DNA of 64,000 nt, taken from assembly GCA_043739385.1 (NCBI GenBank), contig JAYUED010000001.1, forward strand, positions 140,353 to 204,352, read 5' to 3'. The DNA is from Defluviibacillus sp043739385. Its GTDB lineage: Bacteria; Pseudomonadota; Gammaproteobacteria; Burkholderiales; Burkholderiaceae_C. The translations under genes were made by a program, and so were the position numbers. Positions 33,755 through 41,247 of the stretch are shown here, piece after piece (position 1 is the first letter of the stretch; each line of letters starts with the position of its first letter). The notes beneath the pieces were generated by a model. The model worked only from the letters and a program-made list of their open reading frames with translations. It did not search any database and had not been told where the DNA came from.

Positions 33755-34816
33755 ATGCCAAAATCAAATTCTTCCATGTCAACGACATCCCCCAACATGA
33801 CTGCCAGCGATGAACCCACCACAATAGGTGGCTACGTGCTGGCGATTGCTAAGGCTCTTGATTACAGCGGAGTGGACAGCTCCCGTATCTTGCAAGCGGT
33901 CGGCATTTCACTGGAACTGACCAATGATCCGATGAGTCGATTGCCCGTTGCGACCCTTACCAAGCTCTACCGTGCGTGTGTCGAAGTGACATGCAATCCT
34001 TGCTTCGGCTTAACTGTTGCCCGGTTTATTCATGTCTCCAACCTTCACGCGCTGGGCTATGCACTGGCAGCGAGCACGACGCTGATGGAGTTTTGCCGGC
34101 GACTGGCACGTTACTTCAGGCTAGCTTCCCAAACCGCCGAGATTGTCATTACAGCAGTGGATGGAGAGGTCACGCTGCAGGTAAGGTTGCTAGCGGATGT
34201 CAGTGCTGAGACGGAAGATGCGTTCATGGGATTCGTGGTGCTTGCCATGCGGCAACTTTATAAGGCTGATTTCAATCCCTTGCACACCGCATTTCGGCAT
34301 GCGGCGCCGCCCTCAGGCATTCGGCCTTACGAAGTGCTGTTCCGCTCTCCGGTTAGCTTCTCTCAGGCGGCGCCCTCGCTGCGCTTTCCCCAGTCCGCTC
34401 TCGAGCAACCGCTTGCCGGTGCTTGCTCTGATTTGGCACAACTCAACGACAACATTGCCACAAGCTATATCGCCCGCCTGGATAAAAACGATATCGTGAC
34501 CGCAGTGCGCCAGAGAATCATCGAGTTCCTGCCTAGTGGTGAATGCTCCCGAAAGGAGGTAGCTAGTGTGATGTGCATGAGTCCTGCTACCTTGCAGTTC
34601 AAGCTGGCACAACGCAATACAAACTTTCATGACTTGTTTGACAGCATTCGCAAGGAATTGGCTCTGAGCTACGTGAAGCAGTCTTCCTTGTCGATCACCG
34701 AAATCACCTATCTGCTTGGGTTTAGCGACACCAGTAATTTCACCCGCGCTTTCAAGCGCTGGGAAGGCGTTTCGCCCAGCGACTTTCGAAGCGGTGCTGC
34801 ATCATTCGCGGTTTGA
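33755..34816 (+). CDS. AraC-family transcriptional regulator
   Basis: A 353-residue regulator. Residues ~30-230 resemble the arabinose-binding-like N-terminal domain of the OruR/ArgR-type group (AKALDYSGVDSSRILQAVGI...LPVATLTKLYRACVE), and the C-terminal ~100 residues are the double helix-turn-helix ending ITEITYLLGFSDTSNFTRAFKRW. It is divergent from the sulfatase operon across 244 bases and is the natural candidate regulator of it. ATGs at 33776 and 33797 are alternative starts; no strong ribosome site decides. Regulators of this group control glycol and fatty-alcohol clusters elsewhere, which is suggestive only. Confidence 0.88.
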   Translation: MPKSNSSMSTTSPNMTASDEPTTIGGYVLAIAKALDYSGVDSSRILQAVGISLELTNDPMSRLPVATLTKLYRACVEVTCNPCFGLTVARFIHVSNLHALGYALAASTTLMEFCRRLARYFRLASQTAEIVITAVDGEVTLQVRLLADVSAETEDAFMGFVVLAMRQLYKADFNPLHTAFRHAAPPSGIRPYEVLFRSPVSFSQAAPSLRFPQSALEQPLAGACSDLAQLNDNIATSYIARLDKNDIVTAVRQRIIEFLPSGECSRKEVASVMCMSPATLQFKLAQRNTNFHDLFDSIRKELALSYVKQSSLSITEITYLLGFSDTSNFTRAFKRWEGVSPSDFRSGAASFAV

Positions 34817-34834
34817 CCGTTTGACCGTTTGACC
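34811..34834. repeat. three tandem copies of an 8-bp repeat
   Basis: GTTTGACC is repeated exactly three times, beginning inside the last codons and stop of the AraC gene and continuing into the intergenic region, then decaying to GCTTGA. It sits at the right edge of the catabolic block. Its role is unknown; it may reflect slippage or an insertion scar. Confidence 0.6.
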
Positions 34835-34913
34835 GCTTGAAATAGCCACGATAAAACGACAGTCAACCCCGGCCTGCCCTTCGGGGCTTGGGATAATCCC
34901 TTATCATTCAAAG

Positions 34914-34936
34914 AGCCGGACGCCCTCCGGCTTTTG
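34914..34936 (+). terminator. probable intrinsic terminator before mlaF
   Basis: AGCCGGA (34914-34920), loop CGCCC, TCCGGCT (34926-34932) followed by TTTG. A 7-bp GC-rich stem with a short T tract fits a rho-independent terminator for upstream plus-strand transcription (araC, or originally gltBD). It ends only about 10 bases before the mlaF ATG, so it may also influence mlaF translation. Confidence 0.6.
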
Positions 34937-34942
34937 TTTGCT

Positions 34943-35800
34943 ATGACCGATATATCTACCTCCCCACTCATCGAACTCAAAAACCTCAGTTTTGGCTACG
35001 GCTCGCGCCTTATCCTTGACGGGGTAACGCTGACCATCCCACGCGGCAAAGTCACTGCCTTAATGGGGGCGTCTGGCGGTGGGAAAACCACAGTGTTGCG
35101 TTTGATTGGTGGCCAAAACCGAGCACAAAAGGGTGAGTTGCTGCTGCACGGTGCTATTGATCCGCTCACTGGCCAGGCCGCACCCACCCAAAACGTGGGT
35201 CAGCTCAACGCCCGTGATCTCTACGCTGCCCGTCGTCGTATGGGCATGCTGTTCCAGTTTGGCGCGCTGTTTACCGATTTGAGCGTGTTTGACAATGTGG
35301 CATTTCCGCTGCGCGAGCATTCCGATTTGTCTGAAGCGCTGATTCGCGACATCGTGCTGATGAAGCTCAATGCCGTGGGACTGCGTGGTGCACGCGATTT
35401 GATGCCCAGCGAAATATCTGGTGGTATGGCCCGCCGCGTCGCTTTGGCACGCTCCATTGCACTTGACCCGGAGTTGGTGATGTACGACGAACCCTTTGCC
35501 GGGCTAGACCCTATTTCGCTCGGTACCGCCGCCCGCTTGATTCGCCAGCTAAACGACGCCATGGGCCTCACCAGCATCATTGTTTCGCATGACTTGGAAG
35601 AAACCTTCCGCATTGCGGATCAGGTGATCGTGTTGGCAAACGGAAAAATCGCGGCACAAGGCACGCCGGAGTCGGTACGCAACAGTACGGATCCTTTGGT
35701 GCACCAGTTCGTCAATGCGTTGCCCGAAGGCCCTGTACGTTTTCACTACCCAGGGCCTACGGTGGCGCAAGATTTTGGCTCTGACCAGGCGACATCATGA
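34943..35800 (+). CDS. mlaF: phospholipid ABC transporter ATP-binding protein MlaF
   Basis: ATPase of the Mla system, which moves phospholipids between inner and outer membranes to keep lipid asymmetry. From ATG 34943 it has 285 residues. The Walker A is GASGGGKTT, the signature is EISGGMARRVALAR, Walker B is LVMYDEPFAGLDPIS and the switch His is in IIVSHDLEE. A TTG at 34934 is an in-frame but weaker start. No ribosome site is evident; the preceding bases belong to a terminator-like hairpin. It overlaps mlaE by four bases (ATGA). Confidence 0.94.
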   Translation: MTDISTSPLIELKNLSFGYGSRLILDGVTLTIPRGKVTALMGASGGGKTTVLRLIGGQNRAQKGELLLHGAIDPLTGQAAPTQNVGQLNARDLYAARRRMGMLFQFGALFTDLSVFDNVAFPLREHSDLSEALIRDIVLMKLNAVGLRGARDLMPSEISGGMARRVALARSIALDPELVMYDEPFAGLDPISLGTAARLIRQLNDAMGLTSIIVSHDLEETFRIADQVIVLANGKIAAQGTPESVRNSTDPLVHQFVNALPEGPVRFHYPGPTVAQDFGSDQATS

Positions 35801-36579
35801 AGCCCTCCCTTTTATCGAATATCGGCTTTGCCCTGCGAAACCAGTTGGCCAGTCTTGGAGCTGGTGCTCGTTTGCTGAGCCGTTTACTCATGCTGCTGGG
35901 GCCGACGCTTCGCCGCTTTGGTCTGCTGCGCGACCAGATTCACTTTTTAGGAAACTATTCGCTTGCCATTATCACGGTGTCAGGTCTGTTTGTCGGCTTT
36001 GTGCTGAGCTTGCAGGGCTACTACACGTTGCAGCGTTACGGCTCTTCCGATGCGTTGGGTTTGCTGGTGGCCTTGAGTTTGGTTCGTGAACTCGGCCCTG
36101 TCGTTACTGCGCTGCTTTTTGCCGGACGTGCTGGCACCTCACTGACTGCTGAAATTGGTCTGATGAAAGCCGGTGAGCAGCTCAGTGCAATGGAAATGAT
36201 GGCCGTTGATCCAGTGCGCCGCATTTTGGCTCCGCGTTTTTGGGCGGGTGTGTTCGCGATGCCAGTGTTGGCGGCAGTATTTAGCGCCGTAGGCATCTTG
36301 GGCGGCTGGGCGGTCGGCGTGCTGTTGATTGGCATTGACCCCGGTGCATTCTGGAGTCAGATGCAAGGTGGTGTAGACGTTTGGAAAGACGTGGGCAATG
36401 GCGTCATCAAAAGTATTGTGTTTGGTTTCACGGTTACTTTTGTGGCGCTGTACCAAGGTTTTGAGGCGCAGCCGACCCCCGAAGGCGTATCGCGTGCAAC
36501 TACGCGCACGGTGGTGGTGGCGTCGCTGTCGGTATTGGCTTTGGACTTCATGCTGACGGCATTGATGTTCAGCATTTAA
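35797..36579 (+). CDS. mlaE: phospholipid ABC transporter permease MlaE
   Basis: Inner-membrane permease of the Mla complex, 260 residues with about five to six membrane segments. LQGYYTLQRYGSSDALGLLVALSLVRELGPVVTALLFAGRAG, seen here as LSLVRELGPV and ALLFAGRAGTSLTAEIG, is the MlaE/YrbE signature, and MMAVDPVRRILAPRFWA is the conserved coupling region. It starts within the mlaF stop, so the ATPase and permease are translationally coupled. mlaD follows 49 bases later after an AT-rich repeat. Confidence 0.94.
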   Translation: MKPSLLSNIGFALRNQLASLGAGARLLSRLLMLLGPTLRRFGLLRDQIHFLGNYSLAIITVSGLFVGFVLSLQGYYTLQRYGSSDALGLLVALSLVRELGPVVTALLFAGRAGTSLTAEIGLMKAGEQLSAMEMMAVDPVRRILAPRFWAGVFAMPVLAAVFSAVGILGGWAVGVLLIGIDPGAFWSQMQGGVDVWKDVGNGVIKSIVFGFTVTFVALYQGFEAQPTPEGVSRATTRTVVVASLSVLALDFMLTALMFSI

Positions 36580-36613
36580 GAATTAAGAAATTTAAGCGAT
36601 TTAAGAAATTAAG
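36576..36613. repeat. five TTAAG elements between mlaE and mlaD
   Basis: TTAAG occurs at 36576, 36583, 36592, 36601 and 36609, giving an AT-rich spacer with 7-9 base periodicity immediately before the mlaD ribosome site (GAGGAAAG). It may simply be slippage-derived sequence or an unstructured leader. Confidence 0.4.
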
Positions 36614-36628
36614 CTTTGAGGAAAGTAA

Positions 36629-37180
36629 ATGGAACGTTCAAAAAATGATGTGTGGGTCGGTCTTTTCGTTGTCATTGGTGCTGCAGCGCTGCTGTTTCTG
36701 GCGCTTAAGTCGGCCAATTTGCTGAGTTTAAATTTCGATTCAACTTACGCCGTCAGTGCCAAATTTGACAACATTGGTGGCCTCAAGTCCAAAGCTGCGG
36801 TCAAAAGCGCTGGTGTGGTGGTAGGCCGGGTAGATTCCATCGTGTTTGACGACAAGACCTTCCAGGCCCGTGTCAACATGGCGATGGAGTCGCGCTATTT
36901 GTTCCCTAAAGACAGCTCGCTGAAAATTTTGACAAGTGGTCTTCTGGGCGAGCAGTACATCGGCATTGAAGCCGGAGCTGACGCGCAAAACTTGGCCGCT
37001 GGCGACAAAATTCAAAGCACGCAATCAGCAGTAGTGCTGGAAAACCTCATCAGCCAGTTCTTGTTTAACAAAGCGGCTGATGGGCCAGATAAGGCCGCTG
37101 CTGTGGGTGCCGCACCCGCATCTACAGCAGCTCCAGCTTCCGCCCCCGCTGCTCTGGCTCCTGCATCCTCTCAGAAATAA
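36629..37180 (+). CDS. mlaD: MCE-domain lipid-binding protein MlaD
   Basis: Membrane-anchored MCE protein forming the periplasmic ring of the Mla transporter. The 183 residues start with a short cytosolic piece and one membrane helix (VGLFVVIGAAALLFLALKSANLL, residues about 10-32). The MCE domain follows (VSAKFDNIGGLKSKAAVKSAGVVVGRV). SGLLGEQYIGIEAG is the conserved C-terminal MCE block, and the tail is Ala/Pro-rich. A GAGGAAAG ribosome site supports ATG 36629. It lies between mlaE and mlaA. Confidence 0.93.
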   Translation: MERSKNDVWVGLFVVIGAAALLFLALKSANLLSLNFDSTYAVSAKFDNIGGLKSKAAVKSAGVVVGRVDSIVFDDKTFQARVNMAMESRYLFPKDSSLKILTSGLLGEQYIGIEAGADAQNLAAGDKIQSTQSAVVLENLISQFLFNKAADGPDKAAAVGAAPASTAAPASAPAALAPASSQK

Positions 37181-37188
37181 AGGTTTTT

Positions 37189-37950
37189 ATGTTTACGTTC
37201 ACCTCATCCCGTTTGGCATTGCCGACGGGCTTTCGGCATCTGAGCTTGATGGCTGTCTGTTTGTTACTGGCTGTGCTGACGGGATGTGCCAGTGGCCCTC
37301 GCAGTGATCCACGCGACCCGTGGGAGCCGTTCAACCGCAGCATGTGGGCATTTAATGACGGGCTGGACAAAGCGGTTCTTCGCCCTGTCGCTGAGACCTA
37401 CAAGGATGTCACGCCGAATCTTTTGCGCAAAGGAGTGAATAATTTCTTTTCTAATCTGACTGACCTATGGTCTTTTGTGAATAACTCACTGCAGCTCAAG
37501 CCGCGTGAGGCGATGGAAAGCTTGACGCGCTTCAATCTGAACACGTTCTTTGGATTAGGTGGCTTATTGGATATTGCTTCCGAGGCCGGTATTGAGCGAC
37601 ATCGTGAAGATTTTGGTCAAACGTTAGGCCGATGGGGTGTGCCCTCGGGGCCTTATCTCGTTGTACCGTTTTTGGGGCCGTCAACGCTGCGCGACACCGC
37701 TGCTCGCGCCATCAATGCCACGGGTGACCCGGTGTATTACGTGGACAATGTGTTCAAGCGCAATAGTCTGTATGTGCTCCGTGTCGTTGATCTTCGCGCT
37801 AGTCTTCTGCGTGCTGGGAATGTTCTGGAAGAAGCTGCGCTAGATCGATACACCTTTACCCGCGATGTTTACTTGCAAATTCGCAGGCGTGAGGTTTTGG
37901 GCGATAAGGTTGATGACATACAAGATACGCCCCCAACCGATAGCAAGTAA
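37189..37950 (+). CDS. mlaA: outer-membrane lipoprotein MlaA (VacJ)
   Basis: Outer-membrane component of the Mla pathway that removes phospholipids from the outer leaflet. The 253-residue precursor has a lipoprotein signal with lipobox LTGC (near residue 33). Then follows DPWEPFNRSMWAFNDGLDKAVLRPVAETYK, in which DPWEPFNR is the VacJ signature. FNLNTFFGLGGLLDIASEAGI and RWGVPSGPYLVVPFLGPS are further family blocks. Having mlaA inside the operon after mlaD is usual in beta-proteobacteria. Confidence 0.94.
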   Translation: MFTFTSSRLALPTGFRHLSLMAVCLLLAVLTGCASGPRSDPRDPWEPFNRSMWAFNDGLDKAVLRPVAETYKDVTPNLLRKGVNNFFSNLTDLWSFVNNSLQLKPREAMESLTRFNLNTFFGLGGLLDIASEAGIERHREDFGQTLGRWGVPSGPYLVVPFLGPSTLRDTAARAINATGDPVYYVDNVFKRNSLYVLRVVDLRASLLRAGNVLEEAALDRYTFTRDVYLQIRRREVLGDKVDDIQDTPPTDSK

Positions 37951-38061
37951 CACGGTGTAACATTAAATAATGTAAAGCGCTTGCCGCTGTAAGGTGTGGT
38001 TGTAAGCGAAAACACCCCACTCAACGTTTTAGAGATACGCAGACTCTGCGAAGGAAAGAAC

Positions 38062-38754
38062 ATGCTGAACAGCCACATTGCCCTCCCCATCACCTTCCCC
38101 GCTGTACTGTTTACACGCCGTGCTTTAGGCGCTGCAGTAAGCCGTGTTGCATTTGCTGTTGTTACGGTCACCGCCTTGGCAGGTTTTAGTATGGCTCACG
38201 CTGCCGATGAAAGCCCTGATGCCCTCATCACCCGCGTCTCCACGGATGTGTTGAACACGATTCGTACAGACAAATCCATGTCCGGCGATATCAACAAAAT
38301 CATCGCACTGGTGGACAGCAAAATCATGCCGAGTGTGAATTTCGCCCGCATGACAGCCTCAGCTGTGGGACCTACATGGCGGTCCACTACGCCTGAGCAG
38401 CAAAAGCGCTTGCAAGAAGAGTTCAAGACTTTGCTGGTGCGCACCTACTCAGGCGCGCTGGCGCAGGTAAGCGACCAGACAATCTTTGTTAAGCCTACCC
38501 GTATGGCTGGAGATGACAAAGAAGTCATCGTACGAACCGAAGTACGCGGCGGAAGCGACCCGATCCAGCTGGATTACCGTCTGGAAAAATCCGCTGATGG
38601 CAGTTGGAAAATTTACAACCTTAACGTGTTGGGCGTGTGGTTGGTTGAAACCTACCGCAGCCAGTTTGCACAGGAAATCAACGCTGGTGGTGCTGATGGC
38701 CTCATCAACACACTGACGGCGCGCAACAAAGCCAATGGCGCTAAAAAGAGCTAA
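38062..38754 (+). CDS. mlaC: periplasmic phospholipid-binding protein MlaC
   Basis: Shuttles phospholipid between MlaA and the MlaFEDB complex. ATG 38062 has a GAAGGAAAG ribosome site and gives 230 residues with a signal peptide ending near SMAHA (about residue 47). The open frame further upstream lacks a convincing start. SVNFARMTASAVGPTWRSTTPEQQKRLQEEF and the C-terminal GSWKIYNLNVLGVWLVETYRSQF are the Ttg2D/MlaC family blocks. mlaB follows five bases after the stop. Confidence 0.93.
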   Translation: MLNSHIALPITFPAVLFTRRALGAAVSRVAFAVVTVTALAGFSMAHAADESPDALITRVSTDVLNTIRTDKSMSGDINKIIALVDSKIMPSVNFARMTASAVGPTWRSTTPEQQKRLQEEFKTLLVRTYSGALAQVSDQTIFVKPTRMAGDDKEVIVRTEVRGGSDPIQLDYRLEKSADGSWKIYNLNVLGVWLVETYRSQFAQEINAGGADGLINTLTARNKANGAKKS

Positions 38755-38759
38755 GCACT

Positions 38760-39062
38760 TTGAATCCTGCCAACGTTGACGTTGTAGTGGCCATGCAAGC
38801 ACTGCCGATTGCACTGACTTTGCTTGAAGCCACCGCCTGCGCCGCCTTGCTCCGTGTGGCGGTGCAGCAAGATGATCGCACGCAAGTGGTTGTAGACGCC
38901 AGCGCCTTGCTGCGTTTTGATTCTGCGGCCTTGGCCGTACTGCTGGACTGTCGCCGTGCTGCCATAACTGCGAACAAGTCCTTTGCAGTGCGCGGCATGG
39001 CCCCGCGCTTGCACGAATTGGCTGTGCTTTACGGTGTTGATGCTTTGCTGCCCGTGCCCTGA
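38760..39062 (+). CDS. mlaB: STAS-domain protein MlaB
   Basis: A 100-residue STAS domain protein, the cytosolic regulator of the MlaFE transporter. The core VVVDASALLRFDSAALAVLLDCRRAA matches the beta-strand and helix around the STAS loop (DSAAL). The start is set at TTG 38760, directly behind mlaC; an ATG at 38793 would remove the first beta strand. Short length and position after mlaC support the assignment over an anti-sigma antagonist. Confidence 0.82.
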   Translation: MNPANVDVVVAMQALPIALTLLEATACAALLRVAVQQDDRTQVVVDASALLRFDSAALAVLLDCRRAAITANKSFAVRGMAPRLHELAVLYGVDALLPVP

Positions 39063-39147
39063 GTGAGCTCTGAGAAAGGCCACTAACTGCGATCAGCCTT
39101 AAGGCGCTGCGGTCGTGACAGACGCGGCGGCTAAAATACGTGGCTCT

Positions 39148-40074
39148 ATGCCTGCTATCTCCTTCCAGTCCGTCTCCAAAGACTACTCATCCCCCAGTGG
39201 CCCTCAATCCGCAGCTCTTCGTGCTTTAGATGGTGTGAGCTTCGACATTCAAGAGGGCGAATTTTTTGGTCTTTTGGGGCCAAACGGTGCGGGCAAAACT
39301 ACCCTTATCAGCGTGCTCGCGGGCTTGACCCGTGCCACTGGTGGCCGTGTGCTGGTGCAAGGCAGTGATGTCCAAATTGATTACGCTGCTGCCCGCCGCA
39401 AACTGGGTATCGTTCCGCAAGAACTGGTTTTTGACCCGTTCTTCAACGTTCGTGAAGCGCTACGCATCCAATCCGGTTACTTTGGCGTTAAAAATAACGA
39501 TGACTGGATTGACGAGTTACTTAGCAGCTTGGGCTTGACCGATAAAGCCGATGCCAACATGCGCCAGCTCTCCGGTGGTATGAAGCGCCGGGTACTGGTG
39601 GCACAGGCCTTGGTTCACAAACCCCCAGTCATCGTGCTTGACGAGCCGACTGCAGGCGTGGACGTGGAGCTTCGCCAGACCCTGTGGCAATTCGTTGCCA
39701 AGCTGAACCGCCAAGGCTCTACCGTGCTACTGACCACCCATTATTTGGAGGAAGCAGAAGCCTTGTGTAGCCGCATTGCCATGCTCAAAGCAGGCCGTGT
39801 GGTGGCGCTTGCCAGCACCACTGAACTGCTGAAAGGCGCTTCGTCGAACGTACTGCGCTTCAAAGTTGATAGCGAACTCCCCAGGAACTTAGCTGACAAA
39901 GCACGTATTACTGGTCGAATCGTGCAATTCCCCGCCCAAAACGCTCTAGAGATCGAGCAATACCTCGCCGCCGTGCGCGAAGCTGGTCTGGAGGCCCACG
40001 ACGTGGAAATCCGCAAAGCCGACTTGGAAGATGTTTTCTTGGACGTGATGAATACCGCTGGAGCCCAAGCATGA
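39148..40074 (+). CDS. ABC transporter ATP-binding protein, YadG-like
   Basis: ATPase of a two-gene exporter. From ATG 39148 it has 308 residues; a GTG at 39115 would add 11 residues. Walker A is GPNGAGKTT, the signature is LSGGMKRRVLVAQ, Walker B is VIVLDEPTAGVD and the switch His is in LTTHYLEEAE. It is paired by a four-base overlap with an ABC-2 permease, as in E. coli YadGH. The substrate is unknown. Position behind the mla operon is typical in Burkholderiales. Confidence 0.88.
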   Translation: MPAISFQSVSKDYSSPSGPQSAALRALDGVSFDIQEGEFFGLLGPNGAGKTTLISVLAGLTRATGGRVLVQGSDVQIDYAAARRKLGIVPQELVFDPFFNVREALRIQSGYFGVKNNDDWIDELLSSLGLTDKADANMRQLSGGMKRRVLVAQALVHKPPVIVLDEPTAGVDVELRQTLWQFVAKLNRQGSTVLLTTHYLEEAEALCSRIAMLKAGRVVALASTTELLKGASSNVLRFKVDSELPRNLADKARITGRIVQFPAQNALEIEQYLAAVREAGLEAHDVEIRKADLEDVFLDVMNTAGAQA

Positions 40075-40850
40075 GCCAAACGAGAAATCCCCTATTTCAA
40101 GGTGCTTCCACGCTGTTTTACAAAGAAGTGCTGCGCTTTTGGAAGGTGTCTTTCCAAACAGTTGCGGCGCCCGTGCTGACCGCTGTGCTCTACATGCTGA
40201 TTTTCGGCCATGTGATGTCCGACCGCGTGAAGGTCTACGACGCCGTCAGCTACACCGCCTTTTTGGTGCCCGGTTTGGTGATGATGAGCGTGCTGCAAAA
40301 CGCCTTCGCCAACAGCAGCTCTTCGCTGATACAAAGCAAGATCATGGGCAACCTGGTGTTTTTGCTGCTGACGCCTCTTTCGCACTGGGCGTGGTTTTTG
40401 GCTTATGTGGGCTCGTCTGTGGTGCGTGGGCTGGCGGTGGGGTTGGGGGTATTTGCTGTCACCGTGTGGTTTGGTAATCCCGGCTTTGTAGCCCCAACGT
40501 GGATTTTGCTATTCGCCTTGCTGGGTGCTGCGCTGATGGGCGCTTTAGGCTTGATTGCTGGCCTGTGGGCTGAAAAGTTTGATCAACTCGCGGCCTTCCA
40601 AAACTTCGTCATCATGCCCATGACATTTTTAAGCGGAGTGTTTTACTCTATTCACTCCTTGCCTTCATTTTGGCAAGGCGTGAGCCATCTCAACCCCTTC
40701 TTTTACATGATCGACGGTTTCCGTTACGGCTTCTTTGGAGTCAGCGATGTATCGCCTTGGGCCAGCTTGTGCGTGGTCGGGTTTTCGCTGATCTTTGTCA
40801 GCGTGCTGACGGTGCATCTGCTCAAGACCGGCTACAAGATCAGGCATTGA
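40071..40850 (+). CDS. ABC-2 type transporter permease, YadH-like
   Basis: A 259-residue inner-membrane permease with about six hydrophobic segments and the ABC-2 pattern. The N-terminal FYKEVLRFWKVSFQTVAAPV, the central VPGLVMMSVLQNAFANSSSSLIQSKI and the C-terminal MTFLSGVFYSIHSLP...NPFFYMIDGFRYGFFG are YadH-like. The start overlaps the stop of the ATPase gene (ATGA), so the two are made together as one exporter. The cargo is not predictable. Confidence 0.88.
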   Translation: MSQTRNPLFQGASTLFYKEVLRFWKVSFQTVAAPVLTAVLYMLIFGHVMSDRVKVYDAVSYTAFLVPGLVMMSVLQNAFANSSSSLIQSKIMGNLVFLLLTPLSHWAWFLAYVGSSVVRGLAVGLGVFAVTVWFGNPGFVAPTWILLFALLGAALMGALGLIAGLWAEKFDQLAAFQNFVIMPMTFLSGVFYSIHSLPSFWQGVSHLNPFFYMIDGFRYGFFGVSDVSPWASLCVVGFSLIFVSVLTVHLLKTGYKIRH

Positions 40851-40957
40851 GTACAGGGTGAATTGCTACTTTTTTGTGGCTAACAAAAAGCATCTCTTCT
40901 GCACTTCTCGATTATTTCATTTAAAAATTAAGTTAAGCCCTAGTGGCGACCTTCACC

Positions 40958-41245
40958 ATGACAGCCCAAGAATTACAAATCCTTATAAGCCAGGGCCTGC
41001 CCTGTGAGCATCTCGAACTGAACGGCGATGGCCGCCACTGGTACGCAACTATTGTCAGCGCTGAATTCGAAGGCAAGCGCTTGATTCAGCGCCATCAAAA
41101 AGTCTATGCCACGCTGGGTCAGCGTATGCAGACGGACGAGGTACATGCCCTGTCGATGAAGACGTACACGCCTGCGGAGTGGGCTGTGAATGACGACAAT
41201 AAAGCTAGCCAAGCTAATCAAGCCAACTTAACGAACGAAGCCTGA
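40958..41245 (+). CDS. BolA/IbaG family protein
   Basis: A 95-residue BolA-family protein, involved in iron-sulfur trafficking with monothiol glutaredoxins. ATG 40958 gives MTAQELQILISQGLPCEHLELNGDGRHWYATIVS, beginning like IbaG; a GTG at 40943 adds five residues. The conserved His in LIQRHQKVYATLG is a cluster ligand in the family. The tail is Asn/Ala-rich. It directly precedes murA with two bases between, as ibaG does in many proteobacteria. Confidence 0.88.
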   Translation: MTAQELQILISQGLPCEHLELNGDGRHWYATIVSAEFEGKRLIQRHQKVYATLGQRMQTDEVHALSMKTYTPAEWAVNDDNKASQANQANLTNEA

Positions 41246-41247
41246 CA

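Noticed and set aside
34811..34834. CRISPR array from the GTTTGACC repeats
   Set aside because: Units are 8 bases with no spacers and no cas genes nearby.
12312..34942. Integrative element with integrase and attachment sites
   Set aside because: No integrase, tRNA end or direct repeat flanking the block was seen, so a mobile-element label is not supported though an insertion is plausible.
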